Shown in pieces: positions 40,276 to 50,069 of a DNA stretch of 64,000 nt. The stretch comes from Mycolicibacterium sp. CH28 (GTDB lineage Bacteria; Actinomycetota; Actinomycetes; Mycobacteriales; Mycobacteriaceae), in the NCBI RefSeq assembly GCF_004745805.1, contig NZ_SRLQ01000007.1, positions 1 through 64,000 of the forward strand, written 5' to 3'. Position 1 is the first letter of the stretch, and each line of letters opens with the position of its first letter. Made by a program: the position numbers and the translations under genes. The notes beneath the pieces are model-generated. The model did not search any database, was not told the origin of the DNA, and saw nothing but the letters and a program-made list of their open reading frames with translations.

Positions 40276-41778
40276 GTGACCGGCGGCGCGCTGCTGATCG
40301 CCGGTACCACCTCGGACGCCGGCAAGTCGATGGTGGTGGCCGGCCTCTGTAGGCTCCTGGCGCGCAAGGGCATTCGGGTGGCGCCGTTCAAAGCGCAGAA
40401 CATGAGCAATAACTCGGTGGTCACGGTCGATGGCGGCGAGATCGGCCGGGCGCAGGGTATGCAGGCGCGTGCGGCAGGCCTGGAGCCCAGCACCCGGTTC
40501 AACCCGGTACTACTCAAACCCGGCAGCGACCGAACCTCGCAGCTGGTCGTCAAGGGCCACCCCGTCGGCGCGGTCAGTGCGGCCGATTACATCCAGCATC
40601 GGGACCGGCTTGCCGGTGTCGTCGCCGACGAACTCGCCTCGCTGCGGGCCGAATTCGACGTCGTGCTGTGTGAGGGTGCCGGCTCGCCGGCCGAGATAAA
40701 CCTGCGCGCAACAGATCTGGCCAACATGGGGCTGGCGCGGGCGGCACATCTGCCGGTGGTCATCGTGGGCGACATCGACCGCGGCGGGCTGCTGGCCCAC
40801 CTGTTCGGTACGGTCGCGGTGCTCTCGCCCGAAGACCAGGCGCTGATAGCCGGATTCATCGTCAACAAGTTCCGCGGAGACCCAGCGTTGCTGGCCCCCG
40901 GACTCGACCAGCTTGCTGCGCTGTCCGGCCGTCCCACCTACGGGGTGCTGCCCTATGTCGACGAGATGTGGCTGGACACCGAGGACTCGGTTTCGGTGGT
41001 GGCCCACCAGGTGGTCGGCGTACCCGCACCGCCGGTCGGGGAGCACTGGCTGCGGGTGGCGGTGATCCGCTTGCCGCGCATTTCGAACTCCACCGATGTC
41101 GAGGCGCTGGCCTGCGAACCGGGGGTGCTGGTCCGTTGGGTCAGCGACCCCGCCGAGGTGGCCGACGCCGACGTCGTCGTCATCCCCGGCAGTAAGGCCA
41201 CCGTCGCCGACCTGGGGTGGCTACGCGAACGCGGGCTGGCCGACGCCATCGGTGAGCACACCCGATCCGGTCGACCGGTGCTCGGCATCTGCGGCGGGTT
41301 CCAGATGCTGTGCCGCCGCATCAACGACACCGTCGAGACCCGTGCCGGCGTCGTCGACGGCCTGGGCCTGCTGGACGCCGACATCGACTTCGCCCCCGCC
41401 AAGGTGCTGCGCCGCTGGCAGCACCCCCTGACCGGGTACGAGATCCACCACGGTCGGGTCTCCCGGTGCAGTGAGGACGCCTGGTTCGAGGCCGACGGCG
41501 CAGCGGCGGGCTATGCCCGCGGCGCGGTGTACGGCACCCACTGGCACGGCTTGCTGGATAACGACGAGTTTCGGCGCCGGTGGCTCGCCGGCGCCGCGGC
41601 GGCGGCCGGGCGGGACGCGTTCCGGGCCGCCACCGACGTCAACGTGGCCGCCCGGCGGGACGGCCAGCTCGACGTCATGGCCGACCTGCTGGGTGCCAAC
41701 CTCGACATCGACGCCCTGCTGTCGTTGCTGGCCGACGGCCCGCCGGTGCGCCCCACCGTCAGCACGTCGGTAGCCTGA
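40276..41778 (+). CDS. cobQ: Cobyric acid synthase
   Basis: 500 residues from GTG 40276 (GGAGGG just upstream; the frame also contains a GTG at 40240 inside the inverted repeat). Seen: dethiobiotin-synthetase-like ATPase domain with [11 protein letters not shown] and [10 protein letters not shown], then a triad-type glutamine amidotransferase domain with catalytic Cys in GICGGFQML and a late His in YGTHWHGLL. Amidates four carboxylates of adenosylcobyrinic diamide. No other cobalamin genes are adjacent here. Confidence 0.94.
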   Translation: MTGGALLIAGTTSDAGKSMVVAGLCRLLARKGIRVAPFKAQNMSNNSVVTVDGGEIGRAQGMQARAAGLEPSTRFNPVLLKPGSDRTSQLVVKGHPVGAVSAADYIQHRDRLAGVVADELASLRAEFDVVLCEGAGSPAEINLRATDLANMGLARAAHLPVVIVGDIDRGGLLAHLFGTVAVLSPEDQALIAGFIVNKFRGDPALLAPGLDQLAALSGRPTYGVLPYVDEMWLDTEDSVSVVAHQVVGVPAPPVGEHWLRVAVIRLPRISNSTDVEALACEPGVLVRWVSDPAEVADADVVVIPGSKATVADLGWLRERGLADAIGEHTRSGRPVLGICGGFQMLCRRINDTVETRAGVVDGLGLLDADIDFAPAKVLRRWQHPLTGYEIHHGRVSRCSEDAWFEADGAAAGYARGAVYGTHWHGLLDNDEFRRRWLAGAAAAAGRDAFRAATDVNVAARRDGQLDVMADLLGANLDIDALLSLLADGPPVRPTVSTSVA

Positions 41779-41783
41779 ACTCC

Positions 41784-42455
41784 ATGTCACATCGGGGAGT
41801 GCGGGTCGCGGTTCTGGTGGTGACCGCTGTCCTCCTTGCGGGGTGCGGGTCCACGGTGGCCGGTCGCGCGACGTGGCCCGGCGCCACCCTGGAGAAGGTC
41901 ACCTTGCACGCGGCAGACTTCCCGGTCGGCGTCCACTACGACCGCATCGTCGAACGGCCCGGCCAGCCCGACGGTGCCGGCGCCGCGCCCTCGATGCTGT
42001 CCCGCCCCGAAGGCTGCGCTAACGCCTTGACCAACGTCATCGCCGAGTCGGCCGAACGGGGACCCGGTAGCGCCGCGAAATATTCGGCGACCTACGACGG
42101 CGCCCGCATCGTGATGACCGTGCTGTCCTGGCCGCTGGATCTGGCCAAACTGGAGGCAGCGGCCCGTCGTTGCGCGAAGTTCGAGGCGTTCTTCGACGTG
42201 CGCGCCGTGGGCATCCCCATCACGACCGTCGAGCTTCCTGGCGTCGAACACGGTGCGCTGGCCTACCAGCAGACCATGCAGCTCAAGGGTTCGCCTAGTA
42301 GCGTTTACATGGCGTTCCAGAACGTCGGCAGGGTCGGGATGTTCGGAATCGCCTTTCCCGCACGCAATCCCAGCGTCGAAGCCAAAGCGACACTGCCGCA
42401 GACATTCCTGGACGTCTTCGCCAAGCAAGCTGCAAAGATCCGCCGGACTAGTTGA
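41784..42455 (+). CDS. Exported lipoprotein, unknown function
   Basis: 223 residues from ATG 41784. Seen: signal peptide with lipobox LLAGC; mature domain with Cys in RPEGCANAL and ARRCAKFEAF that may pair; overall pattern of a PknH-extracellular-like or DUF5642-type mycobacterial sensor domain (tentative). Follows cobQ by five bases, so likely co-transcribed, but a cobalamin role is not evident. Confidence 0.68.
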   Translation: MSHRGVRVAVLVVTAVLLAGCGSTVAGRATWPGATLEKVTLHAADFPVGVHYDRIVERPGQPDGAGAAPSMLSRPEGCANALTNVIAESAERGPGSAAKYSATYDGARIVMTVLSWPLDLAKLEAAARRCAKFEAFFDVRAVGIPITTVELPGVEHGALAYQQTMQLKGSPSSVYMAFQNVGRVGMFGIAFPARNPSVEAKATLPQTFLDVFAKQAAKIRRTS

Positions 42456-42519
42456 ACAGGGGCTGACAGACAATGGCGAAACCACCCGCCGGAAGCCGCC
42501 TTCGCAGTAGCGTGGCACA

Positions 42520-43083
42520 GTGCGTTCGACAATGGTGACTGTCGACGGGGTCCACGTTCCGGTCAGTGTTACCGGTCCGGACAAGGGGCCATACGTCGTG
42601 GTGCTGGGGGCTGCCCAGCACGCGCCGGCTGCCTACGACCCGGTCTGCGAGCGGTTGCACACCGCGTCGGTGCGGACGGTCGTCATCGGCTCCGACCCCC
42701 GGCTGCACCCCAAGGCGGTGTTGGGCATCCTCGATGCACTCGACGTGCGCTGGGGTGTGCTGGTCGGCGACCGCGCCGGCGCGGAGATCGCCTGGGAACT
42801 GGCCGCCACCCGGCTCGACCGGTTCACCGGGCTGGTGGCGATTGACCGCGGGCATCCCCGGGTGCCCGACCCGGACGGGGTGGCCCGCGACGAGGATTGC
42901 CCGCCGGTGGAGGTCAACACCACCGTCCTGGTCAGTACTCCGGCGGCTCGGGCCCTGGCCAAGGCCAGCCAGCGCTACGTCTACAGCGACTACCGCGTGG
43001 TGGAGCTAACCGGACGGCGCAACGCCGCCGAGTCCACCGCCCAGCTGGCCGCCGAGATCGTGCTGCGCACCAGCACCTGGTGA
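42520..43083 (+). CDS. Alpha/beta-hydrolase-like protein lacking the nucleophile Ser
   Basis: 187 residues (GTG 42520; ATG 42532 is an alternative; no clear ribosome site). Seen: the beginning of an alpha/beta-hydrolase fold (VTGPDKGPYVVVLG, AYDPVCERL) and a nucleophile-elbow position reading VGDRAGAEIA, where family enzymes have GxSxG. The lid and part of the core are missing: it is ~80 residues shorter than typical. Probably a non-catalytic family member or a degenerate gene. Converges on ngs with the stops two bases apart. Confidence 0.6.
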   Translation: MRSTMVTVDGVHVPVSVTGPDKGPYVVVLGAAQHAPAAYDPVCERLHTASVRTVVIGSDPRLHPKAVLGILDALDVRWGVLVGDRAGAEIAWELAATRLDRFTGLVAIDRGHPRVPDPDGVARDEDCPPVEVNTTVLVSTPAARALAKASQRYVYSDYRVVELTGRRNAAESTAQLAAEIVLRTSTW

Positions 43084-43085
43084 CC

Positions 43086-44897
43086 TCATGCCCCGTTCGG
43101 GGGCACTTCGGGAGGCTGCTGCGGCATCCAGGCCTGCGGTAGGCCGGGCTGACCGGGGAACAAGAAGTCGATGAAGGCCTGCGCGGTCGGTTGCGGCTGG
43201 TGGTTGGCCAGCCCGGGGCGTTCGTTGGCCTCGATGAACACATACTCGTCGCGGGTCACGTCGGGCACCAGCAGGTCGATGCCGGTGACCGGGATGCCGA
43301 CGGCCTCGGCGGCGACCACGGCTACCCGGCGCAACTCGGGGTGCACTTCGGCGGTGACGTCGTGGATGGTCCCGCCCTGGTGCAGGTTGGCGGTACGGCG
43401 AACTTGGAGCCGGGCTCCTTCTGGCAGGACGGCATCGAAGGATTGGCCGGCTTCGGCCACCGTCGCCCTGGTGACCTCGTCGAGCGGGATGTGGGACTCG
43501 CCGCCGGTCGCCGCGGCGCGACGCCGGCTCTGCGTTTCGATCAGCTCTTGCACGGTGTGTATGCCGGTGCCCACCACCTCGGCGGGCCGGCGCAGCGCGG
43601 CAGCCACCACCTTGCCGTCGATGACCACCAGCCGAAGATCGTCACCGGAGGCGCGCTGCTCGATGAGCACCTCGGGATGGTGTTCGCGTGCCCGGGCCAG
43701 GGCCGCGTCCAGTCCGTCAGGGCCGTCGACCCCGACGGTGATGCCCTTGCCCTGTTCACCACGGGTGGGTTTGACGACGACGTCGCCGACCTCGGTCAGG
43801 AATGCGTGGTCGTCGGAGTCGAAGGTGGCCAGCCTGCCCTTGGGCACGGTGATTCCGGCCTCCGAGACGATGCGGCGGGTGAGCCGCTTGTCGTCGCATC
43901 GGCTCATCGCCACCGCAGAGGTGTACTCGCTCAACGACTCCCGGGTCACCACGCTGCGCCCGCCGTGCGACAGCCGCATCTCACCGGTCTCGGCGTCGAG
44001 CACCTCGACGCGGATACCGCGGCGCATCGCCTCGTCGGCGATGATGCGGGCGTACGGGTTGAGGTCGTCGACGGTCTCCGAGGCGGGCGTGAACAGCGGT
44101 TCGTTGATGGCGTTCTTGCGCTTGACGGCCAGTACCGGGACGCGCTGGAAGCCGAGCTTCTCGTACAACCCGATCGCCGCGTCGTTGTCGTAGGCCACCG
44201 ACAGATCCAGGTAGGCGCGGCCTCGATCGCTGAACATTTGGGCCAGTGTGCGGGTCAGTGCGGCGCCGATGCCGGGCAGGCTGGCGGCGGGGTCCACGGC
44301 CAGCGTCCACAGGCTCGTGCCGTCCTCGGCATCGTTGAACAGCCGCTTGTGGTCGACCCCGGTGACGGTGCCGACCACCGAGCCGTCGTCGTCGCGGACC
44401 GCGACGAGGTACTCGACGGCGTCGGTGTGCAGGTGGTTGGTCCAGATCACTTCGGTGGGCGCGGGCACCATGCCGCACCGCAGGTACACCCGGTTCATCG
44501 CGTCGGCTTCGGGCTTGTCGCGCAGGGCGCGCACGGTGAACCCGATCGGGGTGGGGGCCTCCGCGACATCGCCGCCGAACCGCCACCGGTAGGTGTGGCT
44601 GGGGTCGATGAACAGCTCGGCCGGTGATTTGGCGACCAGGACGTGGGATTCGCGGGCGTAGATGCAGATGTCGCGCCGGCCGCGTTCCTCCTGCTGCAGT
44701 ACGGCGGCGAGCTTGTCCGGTTCGGCGAAGGTCTGACCGAAAATCAGCCGGCCCCAACCTAGTTCGAGGACCGCATCGTCTTGCATCTCGTCGATCAGAT
44801 GCTGGGGGGACACGTCGTGTAGTCCCAATGTGATGGCTTCGGTGTGGTCGGTACCGATCAGCGATCCACCATCGGCTACATGATGGCCGATGTTCAT
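43086..44897 (-). CDS. ngs: N-acetylglutaminylglutamine synthetase
   Basis: 603 residues, start overlapping the amidotransferase stop (ATGA). Seen: an N-terminal GNAT-type acetyltransferase domain (~110-275) with LAVDPAASLPGIGAALTRTL and SVAYDNDAAIGLYEKLGF, fused to a C-terminal ATP-grasp ligase (~310-580) with VVKPTRGEQGKGI and FIEANERPGLANHQPQP. This two-domain order is diagnostic for NAGGN osmolyte synthesis: acetylation and ligation of two glutamines to N-acetylglutaminylglutamine, then amidated by the partner. A compatible solute made under salt stress in Pseudomonas and rhizobia. Confidence 0.88.
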   Translation of the reverse strand: MNIGHHVADGGSLIGTDHTEAITLGLHDVSPQHLIDEMQDDAVLELGWGRLIFGQTFAEPDKLAAVLQQEERGRRDICIYARESHVLVAKSPAELFIDPSHTYRWRFGGDVAEAPTPIGFTVRALRDKPEADAMNRVYLRCGMVPAPTEVIWTNHLHTDAVEYLVAVRDDDGSVVGTVTGVDHKRLFNDAEDGTSLWTLAVDPAASLPGIGAALTRTLAQMFSDRGRAYLDLSVAYDNDAAIGLYEKLGFQRVPVLAVKRKNAINEPLFTPASETVDDLNPYARIIADEAMRRGIRVEVLDAETGEMRLSHGGRSVVTRESLSEYTSAVAMSRCDDKRLTRRIVSEAGITVPKGRLATFDSDDHAFLTEVGDVVVKPTRGEQGKGITVGVDGPDGLDAALARAREHHPEVLIEQRASGDDLRLVVIDGKVVAAALRRPAEVVGTGIHTVQELIETQSRRRAAATGGESHIPLDEVTRATVAEAGQSFDAVLPEGARLQVRRTANLHQGGTIHDVTAEVHPELRRVAVVAAEAVGIPVTGIDLLVPDVTRDEYVFIEANERPGLANHQPQPTAQAFIDFLFPGQPGLPQAWMPQQPPEVPPNGA

Positions 44898-46693
44898 GCG
44901 GCCGGCCCGGTGATGCCGTGCCGCTGCAGCCACAGCTCCAGCAGGCCGATCTGCCACAGCTCGTTGCCGCGCAGCGGGGTCAGCCGGCCGTTGGGGTCGG
45001 CCAGCAGGCGCTCGACGGCCGCGGGCTGGAACAGGCCGCGCTCCTTGGCTTGTGGCGCGTAGAGGGCGTCGCGGACCATGTCCAGATACGAGCCCTCCAG
45101 GTGGGTGAGTGCGGGCACCGGAAAGTACCCTTTGGGTCGGTCGATGACCTCGGCTGGAATGACTTGGCGGGCAGCCTCTTTGAGCACGCCTTTGCCGCCG
45201 TGGGCGGTCTTGAGCTCCGGCGGGCAGCTGGCCGCGAGTTCGACGAGTTCGTGGTCGAGGAACGGCACCCGGCCCTCCAGGCCCCACGCCATGGTCATGT
45301 TGTCGACCCGTTTGACCGGATCGTCGACCAGCATCACCGTGGTGTCCAGTCGTAGGGCGCGGTCCACGCCGGTCTGCGCCCCCGGCCGGGTGAAGTGCTC
45401 GGCGACGAACGCCAGGCTGTCATCGACGAGAAGCTCCTCGGCCAGCAGCGCGTTGACGCCGGCGTGGTCGCGGTCGAAGAACGCGGCGCGGTAGCTGTCC
45501 ACCGAACCGGCGAGGCTGGCCGCCCCGGGGAGCCCCATCGGCGGGTACCAGTGGTATCCGGCGAACACCTCGTCGGCGCCCTGGCCGGACTGCACCACCT
45601 TCACGTGTCGGGAAACCTCTTGGCTCAGAAGGTAGAACGCCACGCAGTCGTGGCTGACCATGGGTTCGCTCATCGCGCCGATCGCCCCGTCGAGGGCGGG
45701 CAGCATGCGCGCGGTGTCGACGCGGATCTGGTGGTGGTCGGTGCCGAACCGCTGCGCGACGAGATCGGAGTAGACGAACTCGTCGCCCTCGACGCCGCCG
45801 ACCGACTCGAAACCGATGGAGAAGGTGGACAGCCCGCGTTGGCCCGCTTCGGCCAACAGGCCGACGATCAGGCTGGAGTCGACGCCGCCCGACAGCAGAC
45901 ATCCGACGGGCACGTCGGCCACCAGCCGTCTGCTCACGGCCGTGCGCAGGGCATCCAGAACTGCGTGCTGCCAATCCTGTTCGGACCAGCCGTCGCGGTC
46001 GGCGTGGCGGGTGAAATCGGGGTTCCAGTAGGTCGTCGTGGTCTGGGTGCCGTCGGGTTCGATGGCCAGCAGTGTGGCCGGTGCGAGCTTGCGCACCCCG
46101 CGCAGGATGGTGTGCGGCGCCGGCACCACGGAGTGGAACGTCAGATAGTGGTGCAGCGCGACCGGGTCGATGCGGGTGTCGACTCCGCCGCCGGCCAGCA
46201 GGGCCGGCAGCGACGAGGCGAACCGGATCCGGTGGTCGTCGCCGCTGACGTAGAGCGGTTTGATACCGAGCCGGTCGCGGCCCAGCAGGACGCGACCGCT
46301 GTCCCGCTCGGCGATCGCAAAGGCGAACATGCCGTGTAACCGCTCGACGAAGCGGTCGCCCCAGTGGTGGTAGGCCTTGAGCAGGACTTCGGTGTCGCTC
46401 TGGGAGAAGAACCGGTAGCCGTGGCCGGTGAGCTCGTCGCGGAGTGCTTGGTAGTTGTAGATGCAGCCGTTCCAGCAGACGGTCAGGCCGAGGTCGGCAT
46501 CGATCATCGGCTGCGAGCCCGCCTCGGACAGGTCGATGATCTTCAGCCTGCGGTGGGCGAATGCCACCCGGCCCTGCGACCACAGGCCGGCGCCGTCCGG
46601 CCCGCGTGGCGCCATGGCGTCGGCCATGGCTGCCACAGCGGCCACATCAGGGCTTTGGTTGTCGAGACGGACTTCACCAGTCGCTCCACACAT
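44894..46693 (-). CDS. asnO: N-acetylglutaminylglutamine amidotransferase (asparagine-synthase-like)
   Basis: 599 residues. The start MCGATGEV places the catalytic Cys at position 2 after Met removal. Class II glutaminase domain (1-~200, with RGPDGAGLW, FAHRRLKIIDLSE and CWNGCIYNYQ), then synthetase domain with PP-loop VGCLLSGGVDSSL and QSGQGADEVFAGY. Ordinary asparagine synthase is possible, but coupling to the GNAT/ATP-grasp gene strongly indicates the NAGGN amidotransferase. Transcribed asnO then ngs. Confidence 0.88.
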   Translation of the reverse strand: MCGATGEVRLDNQSPDVAAVAAMADAMAPRGPDGAGLWSQGRVAFAHRRLKIIDLSEAGSQPMIDADLGLTVCWNGCIYNYQALRDELTGHGYRFFSQSDTEVLLKAYHHWGDRFVERLHGMFAFAIAERDSGRVLLGRDRLGIKPLYVSGDDHRIRFASSLPALLAGGGVDTRIDPVALHHYLTFHSVVPAPHTILRGVRKLAPATLLAIEPDGTQTTTTYWNPDFTRHADRDGWSEQDWQHAVLDALRTAVSRRLVADVPVGCLLSGGVDSSLIVGLLAEAGQRGLSTFSIGFESVGGVEGDEFVYSDLVAQRFGTDHHQIRVDTARMLPALDGAIGAMSEPMVSHDCVAFYLLSQEVSRHVKVVQSGQGADEVFAGYHWYPPMGLPGAASLAGSVDSYRAAFFDRDHAGVNALLAEELLVDDSLAFVAEHFTRPGAQTGVDRALRLDTTVMLVDDPVKRVDNMTMAWGLEGRVPFLDHELVELAASCPPELKTAHGGKGVLKEAARQVIPAEVIDRPKGYFPVPALTHLEGSYLDMVRDALYAPQAKERGLFQPAAVERLLADPNGRLTPLRGNELWQIGLLELWLQRHGITGPAA

Positions 46694-46830
46694 CGCTTCG
46701 AACCTACCCGTGTCCCTGGTCGATCGATACTCAGTCGCTGCCGGGGTCCGCACCCGGAGCGTTGTCTACCAGGGCAGGGCCGCCCCTAGTCTCATGGACT
46801 TCTAATGTTGGATATCGGCCCGCACACGGA

Positions 46831-46865
46831 CCGCGCCCCTCGGCCGGATGGCACGAGGGGCGCGG
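46831..46865 (-). terminator. Hairpin between APC permease and asnO
   Basis: Perfect 12-base-pair stem, CCGCGCCCCTCG (46831-46842) and CGAGGGGCGCGG (46854-46865), with an 11-base loop, 42 bases after the permease stop. It probably ends the permease transcript. No U-tract. The asnO promoter should lie between it and 46693. Confidence 0.75.
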
Positions 46866-46906
46866 GGCCCGCCTCACGGAGGGCCTGGAAATGAAGTCTC
46901 CTTGTG

Positions 46907-48478
46907 CTAGGAAACGCCCTCCAGCTGCTCTCCGGATGCGTCGACCTGCTTGATCGGGCCGGTGAACCAGTTCTTCACCGACGCGTGCCAGTAGATCCAC
47001 AGCAGGATCAGCACGGCTCCCACCAGCAGCGGGGTGTAGTTGACGAACTTCCACTCGAAGCTGGGATCCCAGGGCGCACCGCTGATGGAGGTGGGGAACA
47101 TCGCGATGATCGAGGTGACGACGATCTCGATCAGGGCCAGCGGCGCCATCCACTTGTGGTGCCCGCGCAGGTTCCATTTGCCCAACGGGAACGAATCGCC
47201 GGCCTTCCACCGGAAGTAGATGGGCACCGCGAAGCACAGGTACAGGCCCACCACGCCGATCGAGACCACCGCGAAGAATGCCACCGGCACCGGAGCGCCG
47301 TTGATGTCCACCTTGACCAGCGCGGGCAGGGTGATGATCGCCGCGATGACCGCGGTGACGATGACCGCGTTGGCCGGCACCTTCTTAGCGCTGACCTTCG
47401 ACCAGAGCTGGTGACCGGGCACCGCGCGGTCGCGGCTGAAGGCGAACAGCATGCGCGAGGCGCTGGTCTGGCACGCGGTGGTGCAGAACAGCTGGCCCGC
47501 CGTGGAGATCAGCAGCACGACGGCCACCCACTTGGAGTCCATCGCCTGGCTGAAGATCGTCGCGACTGCGCCGCCGCCCTTCGTGACGCCGTCGACGTCC
47601 TGCACGGCGAACAGGAAGGTCAGCAGCAGGATCCAGCCGCCGATCGCCGAGTAGAAGATCGACCGCCAGATGCCCTTGGCGGCGCCGTTGGCCGCGCTCT
47701 TGGTCTCCTCGGACAGGTGGGCCGAGGCGTCGTAGCCGGTGATCGTGTACTGGGTCAGGATCGCCGACATCGGCAGTACGAACAGCAGGAAGCCGAAGCC
47801 GGAGGTCGAACCGCCGAAGAAGCCGGTGTTGTTGACCGTGGTGGCGAACACCGTCGAGAAGCTGGCGTGCTGAGCGGGAATGGCCCACAGGATCACGATC
47901 ACGGCGGCGGCGCCGACGACGTGCCACCACACCGAGATGTTGTTGATGACAGCCAGCAGGTGGCTGGAGAAGATGTTGATGACGGCCACTACCACCAGGA
48001 TGATCAAGAACATCCAGAACACCCGAGTAAGGCTGTAGCCGGCCAGCCAGCTCTCGCTGAAGGTGCCCAAGGTCAGGTCCAGGAACGTCGCCGAGCCGTA
48101 GGCCACCGAGGCCAGGATGGCGATCAGGCCGACCAGGTTGAGCCAGCCGGTGTAGTAGCCGGCCTTCGGGCCGCCGAGTTTGGCTGCCCACCAGTAGATT
48201 CCGCCGGACGTCGGGAAGGCCGAGACGAGCTCGGACATGCACAACCCGATGAACAGGATGAACACCGCGAACAGTGGCCAGCCCCAGGCGATGGCTGCCG
48301 GGCCGCCGTTGTTCCAACCGAGGCCGAACGAGGTGAAGCAGCCGGCCAGGATGGAGATGATCGAGAACGAGATGGCGAAGTTGGAAAAACTGGACCAGGA
48401 CCGGTGCAGCTCTTGGGAGTAACCGAGGCTCGCGAGGTGGCGTTCGTCCTCGTCGAGTATTTCGTGACCCTCTGGCAC
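46907..48478 (-). CDS. APC-superfamily permease, GABA/amine type
   Basis: 523 residues, about 12 helices. Seen: SNFAISFSIISILAGCFTSF in the first helix, FPTSGGIYWWAAKLGG, and TGYDASAHLSEETKSA, typical of the bacterial/fungal GABA-choline-amino-acid permease group. Divergent from the gamma-glutamylation operon across a 205-base gap with palindromes. It probably feeds that pathway with a mono- or polyamine, or returns GABA (inference). A terminator separates it from asnO. Confidence 0.85.
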   Translation of the reverse strand: MPEGHEILDEDERHLASLGYSQELHRSWSSFSNFAISFSIISILAGCFTSFGLGWNNGGPAAIAWGWPLFAVFILFIGLCMSELVSAFPTSGGIYWWAAKLGGPKAGYYTGWLNLVGLIAILASVAYGSATFLDLTLGTFSESWLAGYSLTRVFWMFLIILVVVAVINIFSSHLLAVINNISVWWHVVGAAAVIVILWAIPAQHASFSTVFATTVNNTGFFGGSTSGFGFLLFVLPMSAILTQYTITGYDASAHLSEETKSAANGAAKGIWRSIFYSAIGGWILLLTFLFAVQDVDGVTKGGGAVATIFSQAMDSKWVAVVLLISTAGQLFCTTACQTSASRMLFAFSRDRAVPGHQLWSKVSAKKVPANAVIVTAVIAAIITLPALVKVDINGAPVPVAFFAVVSIGVVGLYLCFAVPIYFRWKAGDSFPLGKWNLRGHHKWMAPLALIEIVVTSIIAMFPTSISGAPWDPSFEWKFVNYTPLLVGAVLILLWIYWHASVKNWFTGPIKQVDASGEQLEGVS

Positions 48479-48539
48479 AGCGCGTCTCCTTCAGGGCGAG
48501 GTAGAGAGAGGCGGCCTACCGGCGCTCTCTGAGTAGGGA

Positions 48540-48555
48540 CAATAGAGTGCTATTG
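48540..48555. promoter_or_regulatory. Palindrome in the divergent permease/glnA4 promoter
   Basis: CAATAG-AGTG-CTATTG at 48540-48555 is a perfect six-base inverted repeat, followed by the AT-rich TTATGTAAAT near 48585. It lies centrally between the permease start (48478) and the glnA4 start (48684). A GntR/FadR-type regulator is encoded at the end of the same operon and is the obvious candidate binder (inference). Confidence 0.4.
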
Positions 48556-48683
48556 GTCTGGTGTCCTACCTTTGGAGTGACATTTATGTAAATCTGGAGG
48601 ATGACGTCGCAGCGACGGTGACATCCAATGGTTGACTTTCCGTCTAATCAATCCCGACACGGAGTTATCGAGAGGGGCCACAC

Positions 48684-50069
48684 GTGACACCTGATGGTGC
48701 TGGACGCCGCCTGCCCGGTCTGCTGGTGCAGGCCGAGTTGGAAAGCTTGGTGGCCGCCGGTGAGATCGACACGGTGATCGTGGCCTTCGCCGACATGCAG
48801 GGCCGGCTGACCGGCAAGCGGGTCGCGGCCCGATTGTTCGTCGAGGAGGTCGCTGCGCACGGCGCCGAGTGCTGTAACTACCTGCTCGCCGTGGACGTCG
48901 ACATGAACACCGTCGACGGCTATGCGATGTCGAGCTGGGAGTCCGGTTACGGCGACATGGTGATGACGCCCGACTTCACCACCCTGCGACGACTGCCGTG
49001 GCTGCCCGGAACCGCGCTGGTGATGGCAGACCTGTCTTGGGTCAACGGCGGGGCGGTGACCCCGGCGCCGCGCAGCATCTTGCGCACCCAGCTGGACCGG
49101 CTGGCCCAGCGCGGCCTGGAGGCCTTCGTCGGCACCGAGCTGGAGTTCATGGTGTTCGACGAGAACTACCGCGCTGCTTGGGCGGCCGGGTACCGGGGCC
49201 TGTCCAAGTCCACCGATTACAACGTCGACTACGCCATCCACGCATCGACCCGGATGGAGCCACTGCTGCGCGACATCCGCCTGGGCATGGACGGCGCGGG
49301 GATGTACTGCGAAGGGGTCAAAGGGGAGTGCAACTTCGGTCAGCAGGAGATCGCGTTCCGCTACGACAGGGCACTGGTCACCTGCGACAACCACACCATC
49401 TACAAGAACGGCGCCAAAGAGATCGCCGACCAGCATGGCAAGAGCCTGACGTTCATGGCGAAATTCGATGAGCGCGAAGGCAATAGCTGTCATATCCACA
49501 TCTCGCTGCGCGACGCTGACGGGTCGGCCGTGTTCGCCGATCCCGACGATTCGCTGGGCATGTCCCCGATGTTCCGCAGCTTCATCGCCGGTCAGCTGGC
49601 CACGCTGCGCGAGCTGACCCTGTTCTATGCGCCGAATATCAACTCCTACAAGCGTTTTGTCGAGGGCAGCTTCGCGCCGACGGCAATCGCCTGGGGTCTG
49701 GACAACCGGACCTGCGCGCTGCGGGTGGTCGGGAACGGCCCGTCCATGCGGATGGAGTGCCGCGCGCCGGGCGGGGATGTCAACCAGTATCTGGCGGTGG
49801 CCGCGCTGGTCGCCGGCGGTCTGTACGGCATCGACAACGGGCTGGACCTGGCGGAGGCGTGTGCGGGCAATGCCTACACCAGTGGCGCGGAACGGCTACC
49901 GACCACGCTTGCCGAGGCCGCCGACCTGTTCGCCAATTCGACGGTGGCGCGGGAGGCATTCGGCGACCAGGTCGTCGAGCACTACCTCAACAATGCCCGC
50001 GTAGAACTGGCCGCGTTCAACTCCACGGTCACTGATTGGGAGAGGGTGCGCGGTTTTGAGCGGCTCTAG
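48684..50069 (+). CDS. glnA4: Glutamine-synthetase-like gamma-glutamyl-amine synthetase (GlnA4)
   Basis: 461 residues, GTG 48684 with AGAGGGG upstream. GS catalytic fold seen: VGTELEFMVFDENY, GECNFGQQEIAFR, EGNSCHIHISLRD, SYKRFVEGSFAPT and the C-terminal RMECRAPGGDVNQYLA. It lacks the GSI adenylylation Tyr region. Synteny matches M. tuberculosis glnA4 (Rv2860c). In Streptomyces, GlnA3/GlnA4 glutamylate polyamines or ethanolamine instead of ammonia. The downstream gamma-Glu-GABA hydrolase and dehydrogenases make a Puu-like catabolic role most likely. Overlaps the next gene by 14 bases. Confidence 0.9.
   Translation: MTPDGAGRRLPGLLVQAELESLVAAGEIDTVIVAFADMQGRLTGKRVAARLFVEEVAAHGAECCNYLLAVDVDMNTVDGYAMSSWESGYGDMVMTPDFTTLRRLPWLPGTALVMADLSWVNGGAVTPAPRSILRTQLDRLAQRGLEAFVGTELEFMVFDENYRAAWAAGYRGLSKSTDYNVDYAIHASTRMEPLLRDIRLGMDGAGMYCEGVKGECNFGQQEIAFRYDRALVTCDNHTIYKNGAKEIADQHGKSLTFMAKFDEREGNSCHIHISLRDADGSAVFADPDDSLGMSPMFRSFIAGQLATLRELTLFYAPNINSYKRFVEGSFAPTAIAWGLDNRTCALRVVGNGPSMRMECRAPGGDVNQYLAVAALVAGGLYGIDNGLDLAEACAGNAYTSGAERLPTTLAEAADLFANSTVAREAFGDQVVEHYLNNARVELAAFNSTVTDWERVRGFERL

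Noticed and set aside
44894..46693. Ordinary asparagine synthetase AsnB
   Set aside because: Coupling with a GNAT/ATP-grasp fusion gene makes the NAGGN amidotransferase assignment better, although sequence alone would not exclude AsnB.
46904..48532. 542-codon plus-strand frame opposite the second APC permease
   Set aside because: Repeated Asp/Gln/Gly-rich text is a reverse-complement artefact of a membrane protein.
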